Shown here: piece after piece, positions 16,101 to 23,880 of the stretch
Layout of the letters: each line of letters opens with the position of its first letter
Numbering within the stretch: position 1 is the first letter of the stretch
Assembly: GCA_009843865.1 (NCBI GenBank)
Contig: VYCQ01000009.1
Location: 1-35,712 of the forward strand
DNA from: Acidimicrobiia bacterium
Lineage (GTDB): Bacteria; Actinomycetota; Acidimicrobiia; Acidimicrobiales; Bin134
DNA: 35,712 nucleotides
Direction: 5' to 3'
Notes under the pieces: model-generated
Told to the model about the DNA's origin: nothing
The model's database searches: none
What the model saw: only the letters and a program-made list of their open reading frames with translations
Made by a program: the position numbers and the translations under genes

Positions 16101-18238
16101 GCCACCCTGTTCGGCCTGCATTAACCATGGCCGATCTGAACAACATGAGCGTTGAGGTTTTGACGAGGGTGGGTCAGGCCAAAGCCAAGGCGCTGACTGT
16201 TGTGGATATACGAACGGTGTTGGATTTGTTGACTTACTATCCGCGGCGCTATATCGACCGGACAAACCAAGCATCCATCTGCGAGCTTTTAGACGGGGTG
16301 GAAGCCATGGTACTTGCTCGGGTGAATAGCGTGTTCGCAAAGAAGCTGAGAGGTAACCGCACCATGGTGGCCGTGGGGGTGGGTGATGATACCGGCAACT
16401 TGAAGTTGGTGTTTTTTAATCAGCCTTGGCGAGAACGCCAACTCCGTCAAGGCCAAGAAGTGGTGATTTTTGGCAAGTTGGATCGCTATCGCGGGCAAAG
16501 CCAGATGACCAACCCGATAGTTGACCTTATCGGCGATGAGACCGGTCGTATTGTGCCGGTGTATCCGCAGTCGGGTAAAGCCGGAATTCAAACCCATGAA
16601 ATCCGGAGATGGGTGGATGAGGCGCTACGTCGTTCGCAACAAAGAGGTATCAGCGATCCGTTGCCTAGATCGTTGTGTGTACAGAACGACTTGTTAGGGC
16701 GCCATGAGGCTATAGATGCCATTCATCGACCTGACAGTATGGATATCTGCTATGCAGCTCGTAATCGCTTGGTGTTTGATGAGCTGTTGCGGTTGCAGCT
16801 TAAGTTGATCATGCGCAAACGGGCAGCAGAACAAGTTGCTGTAGGTATCTGCCATGAAACCAAGGGTGTTCTTCTAGACCGCTTCGTTCAGTCTCTGGGT
16901 TTTCCTCTCACGGGAGCGCAGCGCCGGGTGATTGACGAGGTGGCTGATGACATGGCAAGGCCCGTACCCATGCATCGTTTGCTTCAGGGTGATGTGGGGG
17001 CTGGTAAAACGGTCGTGGCTGTTACGGCTTTGCTCATTGCTGTGCAAGGCGGGCATCAGGGTGCTTTGATGGCACCCACAGAGGTGCTCGCCAATCAGCA
17101 TTTTCTTGGTGTACAGCAATTGCTGAAGGGCTTGCAGGTGCCATCGGCACAAACCTTGTCAGGCGAGGTAGATCTTCAGGTGGCATTGCTCACGAACCAG
17201 ATCACCGCCGCAGAGCGGGTTCAAGTTCAACAAGCCATAAGATCTGGCAACATCCATATCGTGATTGGCACACATGCTTTGATTCAGGCTGATGTGGAGT
17301 TTGCCTCGTTGGGCGCGGTTGTGGTGGATGAGCAGCATCGCTTTGGAGTGGAGCAGCGGGCGGCGTTGCGGGCCAAGGGCAGCAGCAACAACGTACCCGA
17401 TGTGCTGGTGATGACAGCCACGCCCATTCCCCGCACCGCAGCAATGACTGTTTTCGGTGATTTAGATATTTCCACTTTGGACGAGGTGCCACCGGGACGT
17501 GCTCCTATTGTTACTCGCTGGGCAAGGACAGCTATAGAAGAAGCTGGCGTTTGGGAACAGCTTAGAGGCGAGGTTGCACAAGGTCGCCAGGCTTACGTGG
17601 TGTGTCCGATCATTGAAGAGTCTGAGATCAGCAACGCCCGTTCTGTTATAGAAACTTACGAAAGTCTTCGCAGCGGACAGCTCGAGGGCTTGCGGGTGGG
17701 CTTGTTGCACGGTCGGCTGACCTCACCTGAAAAGGATACCATGATGGGTTTGTTCCGCAGTGGTGATTTAGATGTGTTGGTAGCTACCACTGTTATAGAA
17801 GTGGGCGTGGATGTGCCTAATGCCACGATGATGGTGATTGTGGATGCTGACCGTTTTGGGGTAGCGCAACTTCATCAGCTTCGAGGCAGGGTGGGTCGTA
17901 GCGATCAGGCATCTGTGTGCTGTATGTTGGCTGCTGATGCGGTGGGTGTGGCCGCGGATCGTTTGAGAGCTGTTGTGAGCAGCACTGATGGGTTTGAGTT
18001 AGCGGAAGCTGATTTAGAACTTAGAGGCGAGGGCACTATTTTGGGGGAGCGTCAAAAGGGTAGCAGCGATTTGAAGTTAGCATCGTTGCGCCGTGACAGG
18101 GATTGGGTGATCCGGGCCCGTCACGCAGCGGTGGCATTGCTAGATGAAGACCCCGGGTTGGTGAGCCATCAAGAGCTGCGCGAAGAGGTGGATCTGCTGT
18201 TGATGGAAGACGATGCCGATTATCTTCTCAAGAACTGA
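16097..18238 (+). CDS. recG: ATP-dependent DNA helicase RecG
   Basis: This 713-aa superfamily-2 helicase remodels stalled forks and Holliday junctions. The wedge OB-fold domain spans roughly residues 70-155 (VLARVNSVFAKK..., KLVFFNQPW). The Walker A motif GDVGAGKT is at 298-305, the DEQH box at 411-414 in VVDEQHRFGVEQR, and TATPIPRT is motif III. The second RecA-like half has VGLLHGRL, VATTVIEVGVDVPNA and HQLRGRVGRS. GTG at 16097 overlaps the previous stop (GTGA), so the two are translationally coupled; ATG 16127 is an alternative. A DAK2-recG pairing is common in Gram-positive genomes. Confidence 0.96.
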   Translation: MSHPVRPALTMADLNNMSVEVLTRVGQAKAKALTVVDIRTVLDLLTYYPRRYIDRTNQASICELLDGVEAMVLARVNSVFAKKLRGNRTMVAVGVGDDTGNLKLVFFNQPWRERQLRQGQEVVIFGKLDRYRGQSQMTNPIVDLIGDETGRIVPVYPQSGKAGIQTHEIRRWVDEALRRSQQRGISDPLPRSLCVQNDLLGRHEAIDAIHRPDSMDICYAARNRLVFDELLRLQLKLIMRKRAAEQVAVGICHETKGVLLDRFVQSLGFPLTGAQRRVIDEVADDMARPVPMHRLLQGDVGAGKTVVAVTALLIAVQGGHQGALMAPTEVLANQHFLGVQQLLKGLQVPSAQTLSGEVDLQVALLTNQITAAERVQVQQAIRSGNIHIVIGTHALIQADVEFASLGAVVVDEQHRFGVEQRAALRAKGSSNNVPDVLVMTATPIPRTAAMTVFGDLDISTLDEVPPGRAPIVTRWARTAIEEAGVWEQLRGEVAQGRQAYVVCPIIEESEISNARSVIETYESLRSGQLEGLRVGLLHGRLTSPEKDTMMGLFRSGDLDVLVATTVIEVGVDVPNATMMVIVDADRFGVAQLHQLRGRVGRSDQASVCCMLAADAVGVAADRLRAVVSSTDGFELAEADLELRGEGTILGERQKGSSDLKLASLRRDRDWVIRARHAAVALLDEDPGLVSHQELREEVDLLLMEDDADYLLKN

Positions 18239-18259
18239 ACCGAGGTGTGCTGAGTTGTT

Positions 18260-18817
18260 ATGGCTTTGCGCATAATTGCGGGGGAGGCTAAGGGGTGTCG
18301 CCTACACATTCCACAGGGTACACAAGTGCGGCCTTCTACGAGTAGGGTGCGCGAAGCCGTGTTCAATTCTTTGCATAGCTTGGATCTCCTTCACGATGCT
18401 CATGTTCTGGACTTGTATGCTGGATCGGGAGCGTTGGGTCTAGAAGCCCTCTCTCGGGGTGCAGCATCGGCAACCTTTGTGGAGTCGGCCCCGTCGGCCT
18501 TAGATGCGTTGCGAGCAAATGTTGCTGTTACAGGGTTGGCTCAGCGTAGTCATGTGGTGCCGGGGGATGTGATGGTCAAGTTGCAGAGACTCACCGGTCC
18601 TGCCGCAAGCGGGTTTGATGCTGGTGCTGGACAATTTGATGTAGCTCTTTGTGATCCACCATATAGTTTCACAATGTGGACAGATTTGCTTGCGCAGCTT
18701 TCAAGTCGAGTGGTAGTTGTTGAGTCTGTTTCTGAGGTACAGCCGGGTCCAGCTTGGGAAGTCGTCAAATCTCAGCGCTACGCGGGTACCGTTGTAGTAA
18801 TCGCCAAGCAGCGATAA
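18260..18817 (+). CDS. rsmD: 16S rRNA (guanine966-N2)-methyltransferase
   Basis: This 185-aa Rossmann methyltransferase modifies G966 of 16S rRNA using SAM. The start MALRIIAGEAKGCRL with RPSTSRVREAVFNSL is diagnostic. The SAM motif is VLDLYAGSGALGLEALSRGA, and the N-methyltransferase motif DPPY is at 132-135. ATG at 18260 follows recG by 21 bases, and coaD comes next. The recG-rsmD-coaD order is widespread in bacteria. Confidence 0.94.
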   Translation: MALRIIAGEAKGCRLHIPQGTQVRPSTSRVREAVFNSLHSLDLLHDAHVLDLYAGSGALGLEALSRGAASATFVESAPSALDALRANVAVTGLAQRSHVVPGDVMVKLQRLTGPAASGFDAGAGQFDVALCDPPYSFTMWTDLLAQLSSRVVVVESVSEVQPGPAWEVVKSQRYAGTVVVIAKQR

Positions 18818-18842
18818 TTCAAAGAGTCTTCGGGAGAGTTCT

Positions 18843-19322
18843 GTGACGCGGGTGCTGTTTCCAGGGTCTTTTGATCCAATACATAACGGACATATGGAGA
18901 TCGTGGAAACCGCTGCGCGTTTATTTGAAGAGGTGATTGTGGCCGCGGTTCGCAATCTGCAAAAACCGCCGTTGTTTGAACTAGAAGAGCGTCGGGTTAT
19001 TTTGGAAGAGTGCTTTGCTCATCTGTCCAACGTTCGCACTCGCACGTTCGCCAAGTTGGTGGTAGACCTAGCCAAAGAAGAGCAGGTGGACTTTATTGTT
19101 AAGGGTCTTAGAGCAGTGTCGGATTTTGAGAACGAACTTCAGATGGCGCAGATGAACCAGGCCATCTCAGGTGTGCATACCCTGTTGATACCATCTGCCA
19201 GCAAACATTCTTTTTTGGCATCCAAACTGATTCGGGAGCTAGCTCGTTTTGGGCAAGAAATTGATTCTATGGTCCCCGTACCGGTGGCTAGACGACTGAT
19301 TGAGAGGTGCTCTGATGGCTGA
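18843..19322 (+). CDS. coaD: Phosphopantetheine adenylyltransferase
   Basis: This 159-aa enzyme is the penultimate step of coenzyme A synthesis, transferring AMP to 4'-phosphopantetheine. The nucleotidyltransferase signature PGSFDPIHNGH (HNGH at 14-17) and the KGLRAVSDFENELQMA segment are canonical. The usual SSS.IRE segment near the C-terminus reads LASKLIREL. The start is GTG at 18843, with GGGAGAG (18831-18837) five bases upstream. It overlaps the next gene by eight bases. Confidence 0.94.
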   Translation: MTRVLFPGSFDPIHNGHMEIVETAARLFEEVIVAAVRNLQKPPLFELEERRVILEECFAHLSNVRTRTFAKLVVDLAKEEQVDFIVKGLRAVSDFENELQMAQMNQAISGVHTLLIPSASKHSFLASKLIRELARFGQEIDSMVPVPVARRLIERCSDG

Positions 19323-19917
19323 TGTGGGTTCTTCGGAAAACATGGCTGACGCTGGGGGGCAACCAGTAGTTGGCGGTGCCTTCGTTGATCCTGAGTTTGA
19401 TTTATCGTTGCGACGGGCTATTGAGTTGGTGGATGCAGCTCGGCCGATGCCGTTGTCGGCTTCCTCCATGATTAACAAAGATGAGGTGCTCGAGTTACTT
19501 CAGAGGTGTTTGAACAACCTGCCCGAGGAGATGAGGGCAGCCCGTTGGTTGTTGAAGGAGCGAGAGGACTTTTTGAAAAGAATCAATCGTGAGGGCGATG
19601 AGATTCTGGCCGCGGCTCGCACCCAAGCTGAGGCGATGGTGCAGCGCACCGAGGTGGTGAGAGCTGCTGAACAGCGAGCTAGACGTACTGTGGAAGAAGC
19701 CGAGTCTAAAGCCAAGCGACTGCGTCTAGAGACAGAGGATTATTGTGACACCAAGTTGGGTAGCTTTGAAATCGCCCTAGAGCGCATTTTTAACACTGTC
19801 AAAGAAGCTCGCTCGCGACTCCAAGGCGATCCGTTGGGTGATCTAATTCAGGAATACGGCGGGGAGTCCGAACCTGTTGTAGACGATGGCTTTTTCGATC
19901 AAGACACAACCGAGTAG
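19315..19917 (+). CDS. DivIVA-like coiled-coil protein, SepIVA-type
   Basis: This 200-aa protein is rich in Glu, Arg and Ala, with long heptad-like coiled coil from about 60 to 170 (LEKER, RAAEQRARRTVEEAESKAKRL). The N-terminal DLSLRRAIELVDAARPMPLSASSMI and the position before DUF177, rnc, fpg and smc match the actinobacterial protein known as SepIVA (Rv2927c in M. tuberculosis), which takes part in septum and polar growth. The equivalence rests on synteny and architecture. ATG at 19315 with GAGAGG upstream is preferred to TTG at 19300. The acidic tail may be a partner-binding segment. Confidence 0.75.
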   Translation: MADVGSSENMADAGGQPVVGGAFVDPEFDLSLRRAIELVDAARPMPLSASSMINKDEVLELLQRCLNNLPEEMRAARWLLKEREDFLKRINREGDEILAAARTQAEAMVQRTEVVRAAEQRARRTVEEAESKAKRLRLETEDYCDTKLGSFEIALERIFNTVKEARSRLQGDPLGDLIQEYGGESEPVVDDGFFDQDTTE

Positions 19918-19921
19918 GCCC

Positions 19922-20449
19922 ATGTCCAAGAGCGTCACGCCTAAGGCCAGTTCCCCAAACAGTTGCATGGTCGTGCCGGTGGTTGAGCTGTTGCGGAGGC
20001 CCGGATCGCATCGCAACTTATCGCTCAAGGTAGATTTTGAGACGCTAACGAACTCTGATGCCACGATTGAGGGTCCGGTTGAGTTGCACATACTCTTGGC
20101 ATCTCACCTTTCAGGCATTGAGGTCATCGGCACAATCACGGCACGATGGAGTGGGGTTTGCAGGCGTTGCTTGGCCCCCATATGTGAGATCGTTAGTTAT
20201 GATTTACGCGAGATGTTCAGTAGTTCTGGCAACCCAGATGAAATATATCCCTTGTTAGATGCTGAGGTCGATCTAGCGCCAATGGTCAGGGATTGTTTGG
20301 TGTTGGCCTTGCCGATAGCGCCCTTATGCTCACAAGCGTGTACTGGTCCCGCTCCTGACACTTATCCCCTTCAACAGTCGCAAACATCATTGGACGGTGA
20401 GCGGGATCCCCGGTGGGCTGCGTTAGACGCGCTGCGTATTAGCCAGTAA
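19922..20449 (+). CDS. yceD: DUF177 (YceD) family protein
   Basis: This 175-aa protein belongs to the YceD/DUF177 family that nearly always precedes rpmF and is linked to 23S rRNA accumulation in bacteria and plastids. The hallmark CRRCLAPI motif is present, followed by an acidic central stretch and DLAPMVRDCLVLALPIAPLCSQAC, where CSQAC supplies two more cysteines that could bind metal. ATG at 19922, four bases after the preceding stop, is chosen over 19886, which lies inside the upstream gene. A 159-bp gap separates it from rpmF. Confidence 0.86.
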   Translation: MSKSVTPKASSPNSCMVVPVVELLRRPGSHRNLSLKVDFETLTNSDATIEGPVELHILLASHLSGIEVIGTITARWSGVCRRCLAPICEIVSYDLREMFSSSGNPDEIYPLLDAEVDLAPMVRDCLVLALPIAPLCSQACTGPAPDTYPLQQSQTSLDGERDPRWAALDALRISQ

Positions 20450-20489
20450 AGTTTCTCATAGTAAAATTTATTGCTGTGCCAGTGCTTAC

Positions 20490-20505
20490 ATATGAGCGTT
20501 CATAT
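20490..20505. promoter_or_regulatory. Palindrome overlapping a -10-like hexamer upstream of rpmF
   Basis: ATATGA-GCGT-TCATAT is a perfect inverted repeat with 6-bp arms. It overlaps TATACT (20503-20508), which resembles a -10 box, but there is no convincing -35 at the right distance. It could be an operator for rpmF-plsX transcription. Confidence 0.35.
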
Positions 20506-20549
20506 ACTGAGCATTTATATCTCTGTGCAGTCCAGCCTGTTGCCCCTTA

Positions 20550-20601
20550 GCTAGGAACGCTTCTTGGCTAGGAGCATTGAGCTAGGAAATTCGAGCTAGG
20601 A
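20550..20601 (+). repeat. Four GCTAGGA direct repeats in the rpmF leader
   Basis: GCTAGGA occurs at 20550-20556, 20567-20573, 20581-20587 and 20595-20601, with starts 17, 14 and 14 bases apart. The last copy ends seven bases before the rpmF ATG and, with its AGGA, is the likely ribosome site. The other copies resemble weak decoy ribosome sites. Confidence 0.8.
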
Positions 20602-20608
20602 ACTTGTT

Positions 20609-20788
20609 ATGGCTGTTCCCAAGAAGAAAATGTCTAAGGCTAAGAGTCGTAGCCGACGAGCTTCGGCGTGGCGGGTATCAGCACCTTCGCTGAGCGTTTG
20701 CCCTCGTTGTGGAGCGGTGAAGTTGCCTCATCGGGTTTGTGCTGAGTGTGGTTGGTATGCTGGACGTGAAGCTGTTGAGGTGGCTTGA
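20609..20788 (+). CDS. rpmF: 50S ribosomal protein bL32
   Basis: This 59-aa protein reads MAVPKKKMSK followed by the basic AKSRSRRAS stretch and a zinc ribbon with CPRC and CAEC pairs (Cys31, Cys34, Cys44, Cys47), so it is the zinc-binding form of L32. ATG at 20609 is preceded by the fourth GCTAGGA repeat. The upstream DUF177 gene is its usual partner. The frame is short, which is why it is easily missed. Confidence 0.95.
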   Translation: MAVPKKKMSKAKSRSRRASAWRVSAPSLSVCPRCGAVKLPHRVCAECGWYAGREAVEVA

Positions 20789-20820
20789 GTTTTTCTTAGC
20801 ATTTAAAGGGGCAGAGCACT

Positions 20821-21834
20821 TTGGGGTTGCTTCCAGTTGCTGTAGATGCGATGGGTGGCGATGATGCGCCCAATTCGGTTTTGGCAGGTGTGCGTCTAGC
20901 TGTTGAACGCAACATTCCAGTCGTGTTAGTAGGGCCACCTGAGCAGATCAGCACTTTAAAGGATGCAGATGGCTTAGAGGTTATAGCCGCATCAGAGGTT
21001 ATCGCCATGGGAGCAGAAGCCGCTTCTAGTGTTCGCAAGCTTAAGGATTCTTCGTTGGTACGCGCCGCGGAAGCGGTGCGTGATAAGCGGGCTTCGGCAA
21101 TGGTGAGCGCTGGTAATACGGGTGCGACTATGGCCGCCTCTTTGTTGAAGATGGGGCGTGTCCGTGGCGTGGCTCGCCCGGCTATTGCCACGCCCATAGT
21201 TGTGCCCGGTCGATCTTGGCCCAACGTGATGCTAGATGCAGGTGCTAATGCCGAATGCAGTGCTGTATGGTTGGTTCAGTTCGCTCAGATGGGGGCTGTT
21301 TATTGCAGGGATCGTTGGGGGGTGCAGGTGCCTCGGGTGGGCTTATTGTCCAACGGTGAAGAGGCTGGTAAAGGCTCTCTTTTAGCTAAAGAAGCTTTCG
21401 CCTTGCTGCAAGATATCGCTTGGCAGCAACGTACCGCGGCTACTTTTGTTGGCAATGTGGAGGGTTGTAACCTACTAGAAAACGTTGCCGATGTGATTGT
21501 TACCGATGGCTTCACTGGCAATGTGGCTCTTAAGACTGCTGAAGGGGTGGCCAAGCAGATCGTTGGGGCACTGTTGGAAGCGTTTGATTCGTCTGAGGAT
21601 GCTCGTGCGGGGGCTAAGCTTCTCAACACTGCCCTTTTGCCCTTATATGAGGAGTTCAGCCCCGATTCAGTAGGGGGTGCCATTTTGTTGGGCGTGAGGG
21701 GGGTCAGTATTATCAGCCATGGGTCATCTTCTCCTGAGGCATTGGCAAACGCCATTCAAGTGGCCCATGAGCTAGCCGAGCGCGACACAGTAGGATCGTT
21801 GCATAAGGTTTTGTCGCCCGAATCGCCCAGATAG
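20821..21834 (+). CDS. plsX: Phosphate acyltransferase PlsX
   Basis: This 337-aa enzyme converts acyl-ACP to acyl phosphate for glycerolipid synthesis and can run in reverse with acyl phosphate made by Fak-type kinases. VAVDAMGGDDAP at the start, SAGNTGA, LLSNGEEAGKG and DGFTGNVALKTAEG are diagnostic, as is GVRGVSIISHGSS near the end. The start is TTG at 20821, with AAAGGGG about ten bases upstream; TTG at 20827 is also possible and there is no ATG before the conserved N-terminus. It is followed by acpP, whose product is a substrate. Confidence 0.94.
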   Translation: MGLLPVAVDAMGGDDAPNSVLAGVRLAVERNIPVVLVGPPEQISTLKDADGLEVIAASEVIAMGAEAASSVRKLKDSSLVRAAEAVRDKRASAMVSAGNTGATMAASLLKMGRVRGVARPAIATPIVVPGRSWPNVMLDAGANAECSAVWLVQFAQMGAVYCRDRWGVQVPRVGLLSNGEEAGKGSLLAKEAFALLQDIAWQQRTAATFVGNVEGCNLLENVADVIVTDGFTGNVALKTAEGVAKQIVGALLEAFDSSEDARAGAKLLNTALLPLYEEFSPDSVGGAILLGVRGVSIISHGSSSPEALANAIQVAHELAERDTVGSLHKVLSPESPR

Positions 21835-21858
21835 AACCCAAAACTCCATCTAGTGGCG

Positions 21859-21935
21859 TATAATAATTGAGCGTCTTAAGGCTAAACAGCCTTAGAGAAT
21901 CTGGAAATCCCAGAAGCTCCTTAGTTCACAGATTC
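21859..21935 (+). promoter_or_regulatory. acpP promoter and structured 5' leader
   Basis: A perfect TATAAT (21859-21864) has no good -35. The leader then forms hairpin A, TAAGGCT-AAAC-AGCCTTA (21877-21894), and hairpin B, TCTGG-AAATC-CCAGA (21900-21914). GAATCTG (21897-21903) can also pair with CAGATTC (21929-21935), which would exclude hairpin B. CTCC (21917-21920) could pair with the GGAG ribosome site (21947-21950). There is no U-run, so this is not an ordinary terminator. Confidence 0.55.
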
Positions 21936-21955
21936 CAATACCTTGTGGAGATCAA

Positions 21956-22255
21956 GTGCCATCTGAAACTCACATTGAACAAGGTCCGCTCGATCAAGAG
22001 GGGGTGTTTACCCTGGTTAGTGAATGTTTAGCTGATATTTTGGAGATTTCCCCTGACCGCATTAGCGAAGGTCAAGCCTTTGCCGACGACTTAGATGCCG
22101 ACTCTCTGGCCTTGATTGAGCTAGTAGAAACTCTTGAAGAAGAGCTGAGCGAGCGGACAGTTGGTTTTAGCATCGACGACGAAGACTTAGAGGACCTCAA
22201 GACAGTCAGAGATGCCGTGGATTATGTCTACGGGCGTCTCAATCCAAGCTCCTGA
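21956..22255 (+). CDS. acpP: Acyl carrier protein
   Basis: This 99-aa acidic carrier holds growing acyl chains on phosphopantetheine. The DADSL motif places the attachment Ser at position 50, followed by the recognition helix ALIELVETLEEEL. An N-terminal extension of about 15 residues (SETHIEQGPLDQEG) makes it longer than the usual 78-80 aa. The start is GTG at 21956, with GGAG five bases upstream (21947-21950). The gene lies between plsX and rnc, the usual plsX-acpP-rnc order. Confidence 0.93.
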   Translation: MPSETHIEQGPLDQEGVFTLVSECLADILEISPDRISEGQAFADDLDADSLALIELVETLEEELSERTVGFSIDDEDLEDLKTVRDAVDYVYGRLNPSS

Positions 22256-22290
22256 CATCAGCTCTCCCTGTTGTTGCGTTTGCGGATCGG

Positions 22291-22986
22291 TTGGGTTATG
22301 CCTTCGCTGAGCCCAATCTGCTGCAAGAGGCGCTAACCCATAGATCTTGGTGTGTAGACCATCTGGATGCTGGCTCTAATGAGCGGTTGGAGTTTCTGGG
22401 CGATGCTGTGTTGGCGTTGGCGGTGACTGATTTGATCTACGCGGCTTACCCTGACATGGCTGAAGGGCAGTTGGCTCCTTTACGGGCTGAGGTAGTGCGA
22501 GCTGAGTCTTTAGCGGAGTTGGCTGAGCAGTTGGGGTTAGGCGTTGTCTTGCGCTTGAGTAGTGGAGAAGAAGCTTCTGGGGGTCGACATAAGCCTTCTA
22601 TTTTGGCTGATGCTATGGAGGCTGTAATTGGTGCTGTCTATCTTGATGCTTCGTGGGATCAAACATTGGCCTTGGTTCATAGATGTTTAGGTGAGCGTAT
22701 TGCTACCTCTGCTCAAAATCCTGGGGTGCGAGATTACAAAACCCGTTTGCAGGAGTACTGCGCGCGTAGAGGTCAGGTTGCCCCTCGGTATGTCTTGTCG
22801 GAAAAGGGTCCCGACCATGCCAAGCAGTTCATGGCGGTGGTGCAATTTGACGGTCAAGAGCGTGGTCGCGGTGAGGGTACTTCTAAAAAGCAGGCCGAAC
22901 AGGCTGCGGCAGCTTCTGCTTGGGCAGATCTGGCGGCCGAAGCGCTGAGGCATGCAGAACCCGACGTTGACGCTAGGAGAAATTGA
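22291..22986 (+). CDS. rnc: Ribonuclease III
   Basis: This 231-aa double-strand RNA endonuclease processes rRNA and other structured RNAs. LLQEALTHRS, the catalytic signature NERLEFLGDAVL (30-41) and ADAMEAVIGAVYLD are intact. The C-terminal dsRNA-binding domain (about 155-222) ends with GTSKKQAEQAAAASAW. The start is unclear: TTG at 22291 begins one residue before the conserved GYAF, and no ATG or GTG start and no clear ribosome site is found upstream in this frame. The conserved reading frame continues back to the acpP stop, so the N-terminus may be longer. Confidence 0.92.
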   Translation: MGYAFAEPNLLQEALTHRSWCVDHLDAGSNERLEFLGDAVLALAVTDLIYAAYPDMAEGQLAPLRAEVVRAESLAELAEQLGLGVVLRLSSGEEASGGRHKPSILADAMEAVIGAVYLDASWDQTLALVHRCLGERIATSAQNPGVRDYKTRLQEYCARRGQVAPRYVLSEKGPDHAKQFMAVVQFDGQERGRGEGTSKKQAEQAAAASAWADLAAEALRHAEPDVDARRN

Positions 22987-23831
22987 TGCTTGCGCTTCCT
23001 GAAGTAGAGACCATTCGCCGCGATTTGGACAGAGAGTTGTCAAGTTTGCGGATCAAATCGGTGGAATTGTTGGAAATCGGGCTTGCCAAGCGTTCTGGTG
23101 GCAAAAAGAAGTTTGTTGGTCGTTTGGAGAAGGCCAAGATCACTGGGGTGCGTCGTCGCGGGCTCTATGTGATGATGGGGTTAGATACCGGGGAAGTGTT
23201 GGTGATTCATTTGGGTGCGGGCGGGCAGCTGCGCCGCCACGCTAATCGTGATGAGATCGAGCCCAATACCGTGGTGTCGCTTACTTTTACCAAGAAAGGG
23301 CAGCTTCGGTTGTTGGATCAAGCGGGCGATGTTGAGTGCATTGTGGTTCGGGCCGACAAACTTACCCAGACAATTCCCGAGTTGGAGATCATGGGGATTG
23401 ATCCGTTAGATCAGCCTGTGCCTTGGCGGATGTTTGGTCAAATCGTATTGGCCCAAGAAGCCAAGCTTAAAGCAGTGCTTACCGACGATCGCGTGATTGT
23501 CGGCTTAGGTGAGTTGTATTCTGATGAGATCCTTTTTGCTGCTGGTTTACGTTATGACCGCACCCCCAATTCTTTAGGTCCTCAAGAACTACGGCGGCTG
23601 CACAGGGCGATGGTGGAAATTCTTCACGATGCTGTCAAGCACAGGGGTTGCACCTTGGAAGGTAGCTACTATGTGGATGTGCATGGTGTGCCTGGCGGTT
23701 ATGCCGAGTACATCAACGTTTTCAAGCAGTCGGGGCGCAACGGGCGACCTTGTCCGCGCTGTCATCGAGCTATTCAGAAGTATCGTTATCGGCGCCGTTG
23801 GACCTACTACTGCGAACAGTGTCAAATTTGA
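22986..23831 (+). CDS. Fpg/Nei-family protein lacking catalytic residues
   Basis: This 281-aa protein has the whole formamidopyrimidine-glycosylase fold: N-terminal LPEVETIRRDL, the helix-two-turn-helix segment ending in LYSDEILFAAGLRYDR, and a C-terminal zinc finger with Cys256, Cys259, Cys276 and Cys279. The residues that do chemistry differ. The N-terminus is M-L-A-L-P-E-V-E instead of M-P-E-L-P-E-V-E, so nucleophile Pro1 and Glu2 are Leu and Ala. The RRGKY lysine is Leu60, HLGMSG is HLGAGG, and the GN(I)Y asparagine is Glu176. It sits where mutM/fpg usually lies, between rnc and smc. ATG 22986 overlaps the rnc stop (TGATG). Glycosylase activity is doubtful. Confidence 0.88.
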   Translation: MLALPEVETIRRDLDRELSSLRIKSVELLEIGLAKRSGGKKKFVGRLEKAKITGVRRRGLYVMMGLDTGEVLVIHLGAGGQLRRHANRDEIEPNTVVSLTFTKKGQLRLLDQAGDVECIVVRADKLTQTIPELEIMGIDPLDQPVPWRMFGQIVLAQEAKLKAVLTDDRVIVGLGELYSDEILFAAGLRYDRTPNSLGPQELRRLHRAMVEILHDAVKHRGCTLEGSYYVDVHGVPGGYAEYINVFKQSGRNGRPCPRCHRAIQKYRYRRRWTYYCEQCQI

Positions 23832-23880
23832 CATAGCATGTGACACCAAACGTTGTTGCTGGCTAGCTAGGGTCGAGACA

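Noticed and set aside
23629-23880. 84-residue N-terminal extension of SMC
   Set aside because: It lies inside the Fpg-like gene in another frame; family similarity begins at GTG 23881.
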